From contig JADJRF010000005.1 in assembly GCA_016712355.1 (NCBI GenBank), positions 2,108,001 to 2,172,000 on the forward strand: DNA of 64,000 nucleotides, written 5' to 3'. How positions within the stretch are numbered: the first letter of the stretch is position 1; each line of letters begins with the position of its first letter. This DNA comes from Vampirovibrionales bacterium (lineage in GTDB: Bacteria; Cyanobacteriota; Vampirovibrionia; Vampirovibrionales; Vampirovibrionaceae). Both the position numbers and the translations under genes were made by a program. Below are positions 18,112-27,584 of the stretch, one piece after another. The notes beneath the pieces are model-generated. The model was not told the DNA's origin. It did not search any database and worked only from the letters and a program-made list of their open reading frames with translations.

Positions 18112-18621
18112 TTATTCGGGGCGAACCGCGAGGATCAACTCGATCTCGACCGGGGCGTTGAGCGGCAAGGCGGCCACGCCCACGGCTGAGCGCGCGTGCC
18201 TGCCTGCCTCGCCAAAGACGGCGACCAGCAGGTCAGAGGCCCCGTTCAGCACCTTGGGCTGATCGGTAAACGCAGCCGGGCTGTTGACGAATCCGGTGAT
18301 TTTAACCACGCGCTCGACCCGCGACAGCGACCCCAGATGCGCCTTCACCAGGCTCAGGGCGTTCAAGGCGCACTGACGCGCGGCCTCCTGTCCCTGCTCC
18401 AGCGTGACGGTAAACGAACCCACCGCGCCGGGAGACAGGAGCTGCCCGTCACGCATGGGCAAGACGCCGGAAGTATAGAGCAAGGCCCCGGCCTGAACAA
18501 TCGGCACATAGCTCCCCACCGGCTGTGGCGGCGGAGGCAGCATGGCGTCCCACTCGGCCAGCGTCTGGGGATAACGCGCGGGATTGGAAAGGTCTTCAAG
18601 TGTGGACATGGGGACAGACAT
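18112..18621 (-). CDS. RidA (YjgF/L-PSP) family protein
   Basis: RidA-type enzymes hydrolyse reactive enamine/imine intermediates from PLP enzymes. 169 aa with an N-terminal extension of about 35 residues. Landmarks are LYTSGVLPMRDG, AARQCALNALSLVKAHLGSL, VVKITGFVNS and PVEIELILAV near the end. The Arg that usually ends the substrate site (xxRxxVxVxxLP) is seen as RSAVGVAALP. ATG at 18621 has AGGAG nine bases upstream; a TTG six bases earlier is less likely. Proximity to hom/thrC fits a clean-up role in threonine metabolism (inference). Confidence 0.88.
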   Translation of the reverse strand: MSVPMSTLEDLSNPARYPQTLAEWDAMLPPPPQPVGSYVPIVQAGALLYTSGVLPMRDGQLLSPGAVGSFTVTLEQGQEAARQCALNALSLVKAHLGSLSRVERVVKITGFVNSPAAFTDQPKVLNGASDLLVAVFGEAGRHARSAVGVAALPLNAPVEIELILAVRPE

Positions 18622-18686
18622 GGGCAAACACTCCTGTCAGGGCGGTAAACAACCGAAAACAGTTATACGATATCGCACGGGCGCGA

Positions 18687-19670
18687 TTATTTCACGGGCG
18701 ATTCGAGCAGCGTAAGGCGTCCGGCGTCGGCGTCAAAGCGCGCCCGAACGCCGATAGGCAGCGTCGCCGTAAGCGCGCCATGTCCGACGCTCAGGCCAAA
18801 CCCCGCAGGAACGCCAAAATCGCCTAGCACATCGGCGAAGAAGCGTTCCAGAGGATACGTCGCCTGCAAGGGATCGTCCATTTCAGAGAAATCACATAAG
18901 ATCAGCCCGCGAATGTCGGCAAAAAGCCCGGCCATGCGCAATTGCTGAAATTGCCGATCCAGACTGTAATACGATTCGCGCCAGTCTTCGATAAACAGCA
19001 GATGCCCGCGCGTCTGCGGCTGAAAAGGCGTGCCGCACAGCGCCGCCAGCAATGAGAGATTACCGCCCGTCAGCGGCCCTTCGGCGACGCCGCCGCTAAT
19101 GGGATGATACGCCGCCTGCGACGGCACGGGATAAGGCGTCGGGGCCTCGCCCATCACCAGCGGCCAGAGCGCGTCCTCGTTAAAGGGGTCTTCGTCAATG
19201 AGATTGGAGGTCAGCATCGGCCCATAAAAGCCAATCAGCCCCGTGCGCTGATAATTCGCCAGATGCAGCGCCGTCACGTCGCTAAAGCCAATGAGAATCC
19301 GGGGATTGGCGCGGATCAGGTCGTAGTCGATTTGCGACAGAAGGCGCGTACAGCCGTAACCGCCCCGCGCGCACAGAATGGCCCGAACCTCCGGATCGGC
19401 AAACGCCGCATGTAAATCGTCCAGACGCTGCGCGTCGTCGCCCGCCAGATAATACCGCTGCGAACGGGCGTTCGGCATTAATTTTGGCTGAAAGCCGCGC
19501 GTCTGCAACAATGCGACGCCGCGATCAAAAGCGTCGCCTGAGCCATCGGACGCCACGGGCGTGGGCGCCGCCGGGGAAATGACCGCCACGCAGTCGCCCC
19601 GTCGCAAGGCGGCAGGAAAGAGACGCGAGGGGGGCGTCGTCTCGTCGCCATGAGGATCAAACTGGGTCAT
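18687..19670 (-). CDS. LD-carboxypeptidase / S66 family peptidase
   Basis: Serine peptidase of family S66 (LdcA/MccF), which trims the terminal D-Ala of murein tetrapeptide during recycling, or cleaves microcin-like acyl-adenylates. 327 aa. LRRGDCVAVISPAAP is near the N terminus and CARGGYGCTRLL next; the nucleophile Ser is in IGFSDVTAL, Glu in LFIEDW, His in VGHG. The start lies six bases after the glycosyltransferase stop. Murein recycling is the default role. A MccF-like immunity function cannot be excluded. Confidence 0.88.
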   Translation of the reverse strand: MTQFDPHGDETTPPSRLFPAALRRGDCVAVISPAAPTPVASDGSGDAFDRGVALLQTRGFQPKLMPNARSQRYYLAGDDAQRLDDLHAAFADPEVRAILCARGGYGCTRLLSQIDYDLIRANPRILIGFSDVTALHLANYQRTGLIGFYGPMLTSNLIDEDPFNEDALWPLVMGEAPTPYPVPSQAAYHPISGGVAEGPLTGGNLSLLAALCGTPFQPQTRGHLLFIEDWRESYYSLDRQFQQLRMAGLFADIRGLILCDFSEMDDPLQATYPLERFFADVLGDFGVPAGFGLSVGHGALTATLPIGVRARFDADAGRLTLLESPVK

Positions 19671-19676
19671 GGCCGC

Positions 19677-21566
19677 TTACATATTGGCCGCAGACAGACT
19701 GTCGCGCCATTCGCGCACAATGGTCTCGCGCAAATCCAGCGGCGAATGGTAGGGACAGGCCTGACTAATGACCGTCACCGCGTCGGTGGACAGATTCACG
19801 TCGCGGCCCTTCTTGCCAAAGAGACAGACGCCGCTACTTTTCACCGCATCAGGCACATCGGCGACCGGATTATAAAAATACCCGCAGCTTCCACAGGTCA
19901 CCATGGTCAAGCCGTGCTTCAGGAGCTTGGTTTCCAGCTCATAGAAGGCCTGATCGAGTATCCGGTAGCTCTGCGTAGAGAACGAGACCGTCTTGTAATA
20001 CAGCGCCATCTGGTAAATTTCGGACCCCTGCTCGTTATAGCGCGTGTGCGTCTGCAGCACGCAGTCCACCTGACGCTGACCATTCGATATGGGAATGGAT
20101 TTTTCCACCACCCGGTCTTGCCGAACCGGCTCTGCCGCCGCCGCGACCCCAGCCGATGTCAGATTCTGCGCCAATTGCGCCTGCTCGCTGGGCGAAACCC
20201 GGCGAAGCGGGGCTTTTTCCAGATCATCAAAGTCGAGCGGCGCGTTGGTCACCAGCAAATCGCGGATGCCCGACTCGTGGCGATGCGCCGTATCAAAGAG
20301 CGACAGCTCGGGGTCGATGGTCTCGTTAAAGCGCGTGCGGCTTTGGCTCTTATAAGAACGCCCGTCCGCCCCTGCCGAATCGCGCGAAAAACGTCCCAGC
20401 GCCAGATAGGCCAGCGCCGCTGGCAGCATCAGCCCGCCGAGCAGGTAGACCACGGGCGTCCAGATGAAGCCGGTGAGGTAATCCGCCGGTTTACAGCGCG
20501 CAACAGCCATACTGAGCAGATGGAGCGTCACCACGCTGATAAACAGGCCCGTCCACACGGCGGGATGCCCCGAATTCCACAGCGGCGTCTGCCAGGCGAC
20601 CAGCGCAAACGCCAGAAAAATAGCGCCGGTGATGAAATCCGGCGGTTTCAGGACGGTTAAAAATTCTTCCAGCGCGGTCAGGTCGCCGCGAATCACGGCG
20701 CGAACCAGCAGCGGGGCGCTATAAACCGCCGCCAGCCGCAGACGATTCAAGGCCGACAGCGCGCATTCCATGGTCACCGGAAACAGCCGGTAAGGCCGAT
20801 CGCTATACGTCACCATCGCCGGGGCCCAGCCCACGCGAATATTGCCCAGCTTCAGGCGCAAGGCGTATTCCAGATTATCGAGATCATGGCCGCGACGATA
20901 GGGAATCATCTCCAGAATGTCCTGCTTCACGGCCCAGCCGGAATCTTGCAGACGACAGCTCAACCCCAGATGAAAACGCCCCGCATTGGCAATGCGGTTG
21001 CGTAAACGCCGCGACAAGGCCGCCACCTGCCCCAGCAGGGACGCCTGACGCCGACGCATAGCGACCATCCCCTGCATAACAGGAAAATCAAAGCTGGCCG
21101 CCACGACATTGAGGAAGTAATCGGGCTTAATGACGTCATCTGAACGAAAGAACGTAATGACGCCACAGTCTCCCGCCGCCAGACAGCGTTCAATGAGCCA
21201 CGCGGTGAGCTGGCCCTGGGTGGGACGCGCGTCGGGACAGACGCACACCCGCACATTCGGCGATAACTCGGAAAGCGATAACTCCGCCTGAAGCTCAGGC
21301 GAAAGCCCCAGATACACCGACACGCGCGATGACGGATACTCCTGGGCTTCAATGGCTTCTAAAAGCCGCTTCAGCGCAGGACCCGAGCCGGGATCCTGCC
21401 AGGTAACCAGCGCCGTCACGTTTTGATCGGTGATGCTGCGATAGCGCTTCTTGACCAGATCGGCTTTACGCCCCTGCTCCGCAGCGAAAATCACAAACAA
21501 TTGGCGAATCAGCAGGATCGCGCCAACCAGAATCAGCCATGTATCCAGTTGAAAAAACCACGCCAC
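19677..21566 (-). CDS. Membrane glycosyltransferase (GT2-like) fused to a C-terminal Cys4 module
   Basis: 629 aa. One N-terminal membrane segment (about 8-28), then a GT2-like catalytic domain (about 50-290) with a FFRSDDVIKPDYF segment in place of the usual DxD, and RRGHDLDNLEYALRL in the acceptor region. Two or more membrane helices follow (about 320-400). The last 170 residues form a separate soluble domain ending in CGSCGYFYNP (Cys558, Cys561), Cys581 and Cys604 with His607, a probable zinc or Fe-S site. That C-terminal module is not one I recognise on glycosyltransferases. GTG start with GGGGAG upstream. Substrate unknown; the adjacent S66 peptidase hints at the cell envelope. Confidence 0.75.
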   Translation of the reverse strand: MAWFFQLDTWLILVGAILLIRQLFVIFAAEQGRKADLVKKRYRSITDQNVTALVTWQDPGSGPALKRLLEAIEAQEYPSSRVSVYLGLSPELQAELSLSELSPNVRVCVCPDARPTQGQLTAWLIERCLAAGDCGVITFFRSDDVIKPDYFLNVVAASFDFPVMQGMVAMRRRQASLLGQVAALSRRLRNRIANAGRFHLGLSCRLQDSGWAVKQDILEMIPYRRGHDLDNLEYALRLKLGNIRVGWAPAMVTYSDRPYRLFPVTMECALSALNRLRLAAVYSAPLLVRAVIRGDLTALEEFLTVLKPPDFITGAIFLAFALVAWQTPLWNSGHPAVWTGLFISVVTLHLLSMAVARCKPADYLTGFIWTPVVYLLGGLMLPAALAYLALGRFSRDSAGADGRSYKSQSRTRFNETIDPELSLFDTAHRHESGIRDLLVTNAPLDFDDLEKAPLRRVSPSEQAQLAQNLTSAGVAAAAEPVRQDRVVEKSIPISNGQRQVDCVLQTHTRYNEQGSEIYQMALYYKTVSFSTQSYRILDQAFYELETKLLKHGLTMVTCGSCGYFYNPVADVPDAVKSSGVCLFGKKGRDVNLSTDAVTVISQACPYHSPLDLRETIVREWRDSLSAANM

Positions 21567-21739
21567 GCTGCCGGACTCCCCATAAATCCCTGAAAGAGAG
21601 CGCTAATAACCGGAAGCCTCTATCCTACCTGGGTCTCTCGCTCTGAAAAGGCCTTCCGCGAGCCTGCCGGGCTCTGCCCTCATTGTACCGAAAACCGCGC
21701 GCCGCCGCCAAACGCCGGACGCCGATTGTAATGAAACAT

Positions 21740-22960
21740 TTATGGCGCGGGCGGCGGTCGCAAGCGCTCGCGGTAGCGCAGCAAGGCTTGCGAGGCGTCT
21801 TCCACGGTGTCCTCACCGAATTTTTCCAGCAGGGCTTGCGCCAGCGTAAAGGCCGTCATCGCCTCGCAGACCACGCCGCAGGCCGCCACCGCCGTGACGT
21901 CGGATCGCTCGAAGTGCGCGGCTTCGCTTTCGCCGGTTTCCAGATTCACGCTGGCAAGCGCCTTTCGCATCGTCGCGATCGGCTTCATCACAGCCCGAAC
22001 AATGACAGGACGACCGTTACTGACGCCCGCCTCCAGCCCGCCCGCGCGGTTGGTCGGCCGTTGCAGCGTCATCGTCTGCGTCGACGACAACCCGCCCGGC
22101 ACAATCTCATCGTGAAAAACATCGCCCGCGCGCGTCGCGCCGTCGTCGCCCGCGCCGATTGTGACGCTTTTCACAGCCTGCACGCTCATGACGGCCTGGG
22201 CCAGACGGCCATCCAGACGGCGATCCCATTGCGCGTACGAGCCCAATCCCGGCGGCGCGCCAACAGCAATGATTTCGACTTCGCCGCCCAGCGTCACGCC
22301 GTCGCGGCGGGCCTGGTCAATGCGGGCGCGCATGGCGCTCAAAATGGCGTCGGATCCCGCACAGCGCAAGTCGTTGGCTTCGGCGCGCGCGGCCAGCGAC
22401 TGCCAGTCGTCGCCGAATTCGGCGTCAAGCGCCGGACGATCCACGTCCACGCCGCCCAGACGGGTGACGTGGCTATATACCTCAATGCCCGCAATCTGCG
22501 CCAGAATTTCGCGGGCGATGGCCCCGGCTGCCGTGCGCGCCGCCGTTTCGCGGGCGCTGGCGCGTTCCAGCGCATCGCGCAAATCGCTCAGGCCGTACTT
22601 GTAATAGGCGGCCAGGTCCGCATGACCGGGACGCGGGCGCATGAATTTCTTCTGTTCAGCGGCTTCTCCCCACTCGCCGCCGCTGGCCATCGCGGATTCC
22701 CAGTTCTTCCAGTCGCGATTCTCAATCAGCAGGGCGATCGGGGCGCCGGTGGTTTTCTCAAAGCGCACGCCGCCGAGAATGGTCGCCTGATCGGTCTCGA
22801 TGATCATCCGGCCGCCGCGCCCGTAACCAAGCTGGCGGCGCGCCAACTGGCGGTTGAGGGCGTCTTGCGTCACGCGAAGACCGGCGGGGACGCCGTCCAC
22901 AATGACAGTCAGGCCGGGCCCGTGGGATTCTCCCGCCGTCAGAAAGCGAAACGAAGCCAC
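21740..22960 (-). CDS. aroC: Chorismate synthase
   Basis: Last enzyme of the shikimate pathway, making chorismate with reduced FMN. 406 aa. The N terminus has GESHGPGLTVIVDGVPAG, followed by RRQLGYGRGGRM, HADLAAYYKYG, RASARETAARTAAGA, GGLSSTQ and RSDVTAVAACGVV near the C terminus, all family signatures. It lies immediately downstream of rpmB on the same strand (8 nt), so aroC may ride on a ribosomal-protein transcript. Confidence 0.96.
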   Translation of the reverse strand: MASFRFLTAGESHGPGLTVIVDGVPAGLRVTQDALNRQLARRQLGYGRGGRMIIETDQATILGGVRFEKTTGAPIALLIENRDWKNWESAMASGGEWGEAAEQKKFMRPRPGHADLAAYYKYGLSDLRDALERASARETAARTAAGAIAREILAQIAGIEVYSHVTRLGGVDVDRPALDAEFGDDWQSLAARAEANDLRCAGSDAILSAMRARIDQARRDGVTLGGEVEIIAVGAPPGLGSYAQWDRRLDGRLAQAVMSVQAVKSVTIGAGDDGATRAGDVFHDEIVPGGLSSTQTMTLQRPTNRAGGLEAGVSNGRPVIVRAVMKPIATMRKALASVNLETGESEAAHFERSDVTAVAACGVVCEAMTAFTLAQALLEKFGEDTVEDASQALLRYRERLRPPPAP

Positions 22961-22968
22961 TGTAAGGG

Positions 22969-23160
22969 CTAAACGGCGCGACGGATTTTATTTTTACGGA
23001 TGCAGCCGGTGCACACGCGCATGGTTTTATGCGTGCCGTTGGGCAGCGTAATCAGGCAGCGCTGAAGGTTCGGCTCCTGAAAAAACCGGTTGTGCTTGTT
23101 GGAAAAGCTGACTTTGTTGGATTTATTGCGCTTTTTGTCGCACAGTTCGCAAACAGCCAT
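22969..23160 (-). CDS. rpmB: 50S ribosomal protein L28, zinc-ribbon form
   Basis: 63 aa. SFSNKHNRFFQEPNLQ and MRVCTGCIRK match L28. Cys4/Cys7 (CELC) and the CTGC pair form a C+ zinc ribbon, the form replaced by a zinc-free paralogue under zinc shortage in some bacteria. It is followed after 8 nt by aroC. A 0.7-kb stretch without a recognisable gene lies upstream. Confidence 0.9.
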   Translation of the reverse strand: MAVCELCDKKRNKSNKVSFSNKHNRFFQEPNLQRCLITLPNGTHKTMRVCTGCIRKNKIRRAV

Positions 23161-23871
23161 GGACGTCGTCCCTATGGATTGATCGGGGATGGAAGGGGAA
23201 AGACTCTAAAAAACGAGGCAAAAACCTGAAGCCGTATTGAAGCATCAAGACGCGCCCAAGGCAAGCCGCGCGTCAAACGGCCGTCGCCCAAAGCTCGCGC
23301 CCGCAGACCGGATTCGCGATCTGCGGGCGCAACATGACACGGACGCCGACGCGTATTCTGCTCCTCGCGCCGGTGATTTTCTTCTCTACCCTGGATTTTT
23401 CGTTCCTGGATTTTTCCGGATATTTTATCCGACAGGCACTACTCAGGCGCTCCTCCGTCGCAACGCGATGGCGCAGCCTCCGGGGTTGCCGCTCGCTTGC
23501 GCAAGCGGGCCAGACGCGATTCTAACTCTGCATCTTCTGTTTTAAATTGTATAGTCGCTACTTCTCTGTCTTCTTATTTTCTCTGTTCCACGACTTCGGT
23601 TACAAGGCTCATTGCGAATTGCGCGTTCATGAGGACGGAAGCCCCGGGGGGCTTTGGCTCGCTCGTTAAGATTCTCACAATATATAAAAACAAATAATTA
23701 AACAAAATTGCCTCCGCCAGCCCTCATGTTACGGAAACGCTTCAAACGCTTCGCAAAGCGCCAGGCCCGCCTCCAGAGGCGACGTAAGGGCCGGGGGGAT
23801 GCGCCTCGGGCCGCTGGCCGCTCTCTTTATGGCGCGCAATTTGAGAGCGACGCAGGCATGATGGCTCGTAT
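23161..23871. other. 711-nt stretch between rpmB and rnhC without a recognisable gene
   Basis: Holds two strong hairpins: an 11-bp stem at 23297-23330 (GCGCCCGCAGA arm) and a 7-bp C/G stem at about 23639-23654. An AT-rich section (about 23530-23705) could house promoters. Short frames here lack family resemblance and ribosome sites. No tRNA or known RNA was recognised. Confidence 0.6.
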
Positions 23872-24855
23872 TTATAGCTCCTGGGTGGTTTTAAAATGCA
23901 GCTTGGCGACTTCGCTGAGCCGCGCCTTGCCGAACTGCCGTACGAAGGCCTTGGCGCAGGTCTTTACGGGCGATCCCGCGCCGGGGGGCAGCGCCAGATC
24001 AAAGGTCTCGCCCAATGCGCGCAGCTTACGCACAAAACAATCGCGCGCCAGGATACTCGCCGCCGCCACGCCGGGATTGGCTTCGGCCCGAGGGGTTTGA
24101 AACAGCGTAATCGCGCGGCCTTTTTCCTGCAATTCGTTGCGGATGTAATGCTCGCCGCCGAACTGATCGGCAATCGCCTGAGCGCACTGCGGATTCTTCG
24201 CCAGCAGGCGCTCAATGACCGACGCATGGCCCCAGGCCAGCAGATGATTCAGGTTACGCCCGCGCGCGCGAAAATCTGCGTAGACCTCGTTATAGCGCGC
24301 CGGGGCCAGCTCCAGCGCCAGCACGCGATCAGGCCCCAAGGCCTGTCGGATGCCTGCGGCAATGCGGCTAATGGCGTCGTCCGACAGCTTTTTACTGTCC
24401 ATCACCCCCAAGGCGGCCAATTGCGGCAAGGCCGCATCGTCGACGCAGGCGCCGGCAATCACCAGCGGGCCGAAGTAGTCGCCTTTTCCCGATTCATCGG
24501 TGCCGATATACGCGCCCGCAACGTCCAGTTGACCGGATGCCTTCAATGGTTTTGCGCCGCTCGCAGGCCCCGCGCCGGCAGCATTTACGGAAACCGAGCC
24601 CGCCGGGAGCGCAGATTGGACAGCGCTCAGGAGGTCTTGCAGCAGGTCGGGCGTGGCGGCGTCGATCAGGAGCGTCCCATTTGCGTACTGTTTGACGCGC
24701 ACCCAGAGGGCTTTTCCGGCGCCGCGCCGCGCGCCGTCGAGCCGAAAGGCGCAGTACTGCTCAGCCTGCTCGCGCCACTCGAAATGCGACACGCCCAGGA
24801 CAGCGCGCTTTAAACGCGCCTGCGCGACAGGCGAGGCGAGCTTGGCCTTATACAT
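23872..24855 (-). CDS. rnhC: Ribonuclease HIII
   Basis: Degrades RNA in RNA-DNA hybrids. 327 aa. An N-terminal TBP-like substrate-binding domain (about 1-95) is followed by the RNase H catalytic domain with GTDESGKGDYFGP (Asp120, Glu121) and VMDSKKLSD (Asp153). AANPGVAAASILAR-type residues follow in EANPGVAAASILARD. The Gly-Lys-Gly after the first acidic pair separates it from RNase HII. The C terminus KLHFKTTQEL is intact. Type III enzymes are common in Firmicutes and patchy elsewhere. Confidence 0.93.
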   Translation of the reverse strand: MYKAKLASPVAQARLKRAVLGVSHFEWREQAEQYCAFRLDGARRGAGKALWVRVKQYANGTLLIDAATPDLLQDLLSAVQSALPAGSVSVNAAGAGPASGAKPLKASGQLDVAGAYIGTDESGKGDYFGPLVIAGACVDDAALPQLAALGVMDSKKLSDDAISRIAAGIRQALGPDRVLALELAPARYNEVYADFRARGRNLNHLLAWGHASVIERLLAKNPQCAQAIADQFGGEHYIRNELQEKGRAITLFQTPRAEANPGVAAASILARDCFVRKLRALGETFDLALPPGAGSPVKTCAKAFVRQFGKARLSEVAKLHFKTTQEL

Positions 24856-24885
24856 GGCTGGACACGCGGCTAGACACGCAGGCGG

Positions 24886-25740
24886 CTAGAGCGTCTGCTC
24901 ATAGGCAAACGTCGCATAAGCCGACTGCAAGGCGAGATACGCACTGGAAAAATCTGACAGCTCACGACGAACGCGCACGCCGTCGAGGCGAATCCAGTCA
25001 GGCGACACCATAATCAGATCGGCGTACAGCGGCGAGACGACGGTGACTTCGAGCGTGTACGGGCCCGGCATCTCCAGCAGATTGTCGCGCCAGCGGTCGC
25101 AGTCGGCCATTAACTGCGTAACAGTCTCGCGATAGGCGGTCAGAACATCGGCGGCGGATCGATGCAGGGCAGCGGCGTAACCCAGCGCAGTCTTGGTTTC
25201 AACGGTGCGAACGGCGGGAATCAACGCCGTTATTTCGCGGCACAGCGCCTGATCGCCACTGGCCAGAATGACCGGGGCCTGATGCGCCAGACTGGCGTAA
25301 TACGCGTTAAAGCCGCCTTCGCCCAGCGACAGCCCATTGACGCGCACGTCGGCGAGCTTGTCGTGAAACGTATGCGGCAGCACGGCGGGAGAGGAGCCGG
25401 CTTTGGCGTGATAGCCCAGCAAGACGACCCCATCAATGCTCAGATCCAGCCCGGCGAGCATGGCCGCAGGCTTGGGTTTACCCGACAGCAGGCGAATCCG
25501 GCTATCAGGACCCGGCAAATGCGCCAGCGCCAGATTGGTCATCGTCATGTGCGCGTCGTTGACCAGAATCTCGCGCGCCCCGGCAGCCAGCGCCGCCTTG
25601 CACACGGTGGCGACTTCGAGCGCCAATTGAGCGACTGCGGCGTCATAGGCCTCACGGCGCGCAGGGGATGCTGCGCACTGATGAGGCGAATTAACGCCGC
25701 AAACGCCTTCTAAATCGGCAGAAACGTAGAGACGGGTCAT
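24886..25740 (-). CDS. M55 family D-aminopeptidase (DppA-like)
   Basis: Zinc-dependent D-aminopeptidase that cleaves D-Ala-containing peptides. 284 aa. Metal ligands of the family are visible: Asp9 and Glu11 in VSADLEGV, His64 in VNDAHMTM, His111 in GYHAKAG and Glu141 in LGEGGFNAYYAS. The start overlaps the stop of the upstream YtxH-like gene by four bases. No dipeptide transporter is adjacent, unlike the Bacillus dpp operon. Confidence 0.9.
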   Translation of the reverse strand: MTRLYVSADLEGVCGVNSPHQCAASPARREAYDAAVAQLALEVATVCKAALAAGAREILVNDAHMTMTNLALAHLPGPDSRIRLLSGKPKPAAMLAGLDLSIDGVVLLGYHAKAGSSPAVLPHTFHDKLADVRVNGLSLGEGGFNAYYASLAHQAPVILASGDQALCREITALIPAVRTVETKTALGYAAALHRSAADVLTAYRETVTQLMADCDRWRDNLLEMPGPYTLEVTVVSPLYADLIMVSPDWIRLDGVRVRRELSDFSSAYLALQSAYATFAYEQTL

Positions 25741-26165
25741 ACGGACGCGTGCGAGTGCTCCGAATCGTGCTGAGAATTTTGTTGCGCCACGTCGCTGGCT
25801 TTATCCGTCAGGCGGGCCCAGGTTTCGCGACCGGTCGTTTCGAGATCCGAAGAGATTTGGCGCGCTTTTTCACGCAGCATCTCAGCGGAGTCGCGCACGC
25901 CGACGCTCAGGTGTTGGGCCTTTTCCTGCGCAATGCCTTTGAGTTCGCAGGCTTTCTCTTGCGCGATGCCTTTCAATTCGCTGGCTTTTTCTTTTAAGCG
26001 GCCGGCCTTGTCTTCTAATTCACCGCGACGACGGGCGGTTTCATCGGCAATAATTTGACGGGTTTCCGCGCCGCTGCGAGGGGCCATCAAGAGGGCCGCC
26101 ACAGCGCCGACTAAAGCGCCGAACAACGCGCCCGCGACAAAATTGGAATTCGATGAGCTGGACAT
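25737..26165 (-). CDS. YtxH-domain membrane-anchored stress-type protein
   Basis: 142 aa. One glycine-rich membrane segment (FVAGALFGALVGAVAALLMAP, about 9-29) is followed by the YtxH-type motif PRSGAETRQ and a long charged amphipathic helix with an internal duplicated KGIAQEKA segment, ending in a His/Ser-rich tail. YtxH proteins are small envelope stress proteins with no defined activity. It overlaps the M55 peptidase gene and is one of two YtxH-like genes within 1.4 kb. Confidence 0.8.
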   Translation of the reverse strand: MSSSSNSNFVAGALFGALVGAVAALLMAPRSGAETRQIIADETARRRGELEDKAGRLKEKASELKGIAQEKACELKGIAQEKAQHLSVGVRDSAEMLREKARQISSDLETTGRETWARLTDKASDVAQQNSQHDSEHSHASV

Positions 26166-26256
26166 GAGGGGAGGTCTCCACTGTTATGGGGTCGGAAGGT
26201 GAGTCTTCGGGGAATCTTCGAGTCGATAAAAATAGCAGATAGAAAGAAACGGCGCC

Positions 26257-26715
26257 TTAACAGGTTTTGGGGCCCGGCTTAAACGCGCGCCACAAGCCTT
26301 TGCCCACGGCGCCCAGCATCCCGGCTGCGCCGCCCAGCGCCGCAGGAGCCGACCCCAGATGACGCGTCGCGCTGCGCAGCTTGTTGACGCCGCGTCCGGC
26401 GGTTTCAACGCTTTTTTGATAGCCGCGGCCAATGCCTTCGACGCCGCTCATAGTCTTCTCGCTGAGGGCTTCAGCCCGCGCGCTGATTTGACGCGCATTT
26501 TTGAGGATCGGGTAAATCTCATAGCGCGCCAGCGGCAGAAATTCCAGCACGCCCCACAGCAGCATCGCCACCTGACCCAGAATAATCGCCAGCAGCGCCA
26601 GCAAGGGAATCAGCAGGATTGAAATGGGGATCAAGGCAATCCAGCCGACCGTGGTCAGAATTTTCAACTGATGGGCCAACGCGTCAGCGGCGCCTGTGGA
26701 AGTCATCAAATCCAT
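26257..26715 (-). CDS. Small membrane protein of unknown function
   Basis: 152 aa. Two closely spaced hydrophobic segments (about 20-65) precede a basic/Gly-rich tail. Start chosen at ATG 26715 because GAGG lies eight bases upstream; a TTG 24 nt earlier is weaker. It is flanked by YtxH-like genes on the same strand, so an envelope role is plausible but not shown. Confidence 0.7.
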   Translation of the reverse strand: MDLMTSTGAADALAHQLKILTTVGWIALIPISILLIPLLALLAIILGQVAMLLWGVLEFLPLARYEIYPILKNARQISARAEALSEKTMSGVEGIGRGYQKSVETAGRGVNKLRSATRHLGSAPAALGGAAGMLGAVGKGLWRAFKPGPKTC

Positions 26716-26831
26716 AGAGAAAGCCTCGTTTTCTGGCAACGCCCAGAGGGCGGACCTTGCCGGTTAACAACTCTGCTAGTGACGGTGACGGGGAAAATAC
26801 AGTCAGGACATTCAACAGGGGGCGGCGCCAA

Positions 26832-27167
26832 CTAGTGCGCGCCCGACGCCGACTCTTCGCGCTGCTTGGCGTCGGCCACGCGCCGGGCGTAGCGATCATG
26901 TTGCGCCTTTTCCACGCGATTTTCAATCTTAACGCGCGTGCGATCAATAAATTGACGCGTCGGGCTGGCGGGATCCATCTCATCTTCCACGCGCTCGGGC
27001 AGACTTTCGACAAAAATCCGAACGCGATGCCGCATCTCACGGCCGCTCATCGGCGCCAGCAGCAGGGCCAGCGCAGAGCCAAACAGGCCGCCGACCAGCA
27101 GCCCCAGCGAAAAAGCAAAGACGTCATCGCCCGCCGATTCCTCATGACGGTTGGATTCATTGCGCAT
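26832..27167 (-). CDS. YtxH-domain small membrane protein
   Basis: 111 aa. One hydrophobic segment (about 18-38, LGLLVGGLFGSALALLLAP) is followed by the YtxH-type MSGREMRHRVR and a charged helical tail. First of a run of three small membrane proteins leading to the M55 peptidase. Ribosome site AGGGGA precedes the ATG. Confidence 0.78.
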   Translation of the reverse strand: MRNESNRHEESAGDDVFAFSLGLLVGGLFGSALALLLAPMSGREMRHRVRIFVESLPERVEDEMDPASPTRQFIDRTRVKIENRVEKAQHDRYARRVADAKQREESASGAH

Positions 27168-27584
27168 GGCCTGTCCCCTTTCTCAACGCTTCAAAAAAAG
27201 AGAGTGCTCGACAGAGCGCTTCAAGGCAGAGTAGACAGTGTAAGGCAACGCGCGTGGATTTTCAACAATACGCGGCAACGCGAGCGCCTGCATAAAACGC
27301 CCATTAGCCAAAGGCCTATACCCGATTGCGCTATTGCCTTTGCGAGTGATGTTTCAGTATGATGGGCGGAAGCCGCGCAGCCCAAGGGTTTTCGCATCTG
27401 AGATATGCCAGTCGTATTTCCTCTGGAGCGATAGGCTTGCGCGCTCGCCTCCAGACCGTCTCTTGTCCCCAAAACCCGCCTGTTTCCTGGTTTTATTCTC
27501 TGACTTCGATTTTATCTCGCGTTTTGCCTCAGCGCGTTCTGCGCCCCTGTCCCCCGGCTCTGTCTTCAGGAATCCGATTCTGCC
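27168..27584. other. 417-nt divergent intergenic region
   Basis: Lies between the minus-strand YtxH genes and the plus-strand Nudix gene. Probable promoters for both directions are expected, but I could not define a convincing pair. No gene or structured RNA was recognised. Confidence 0.5.
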
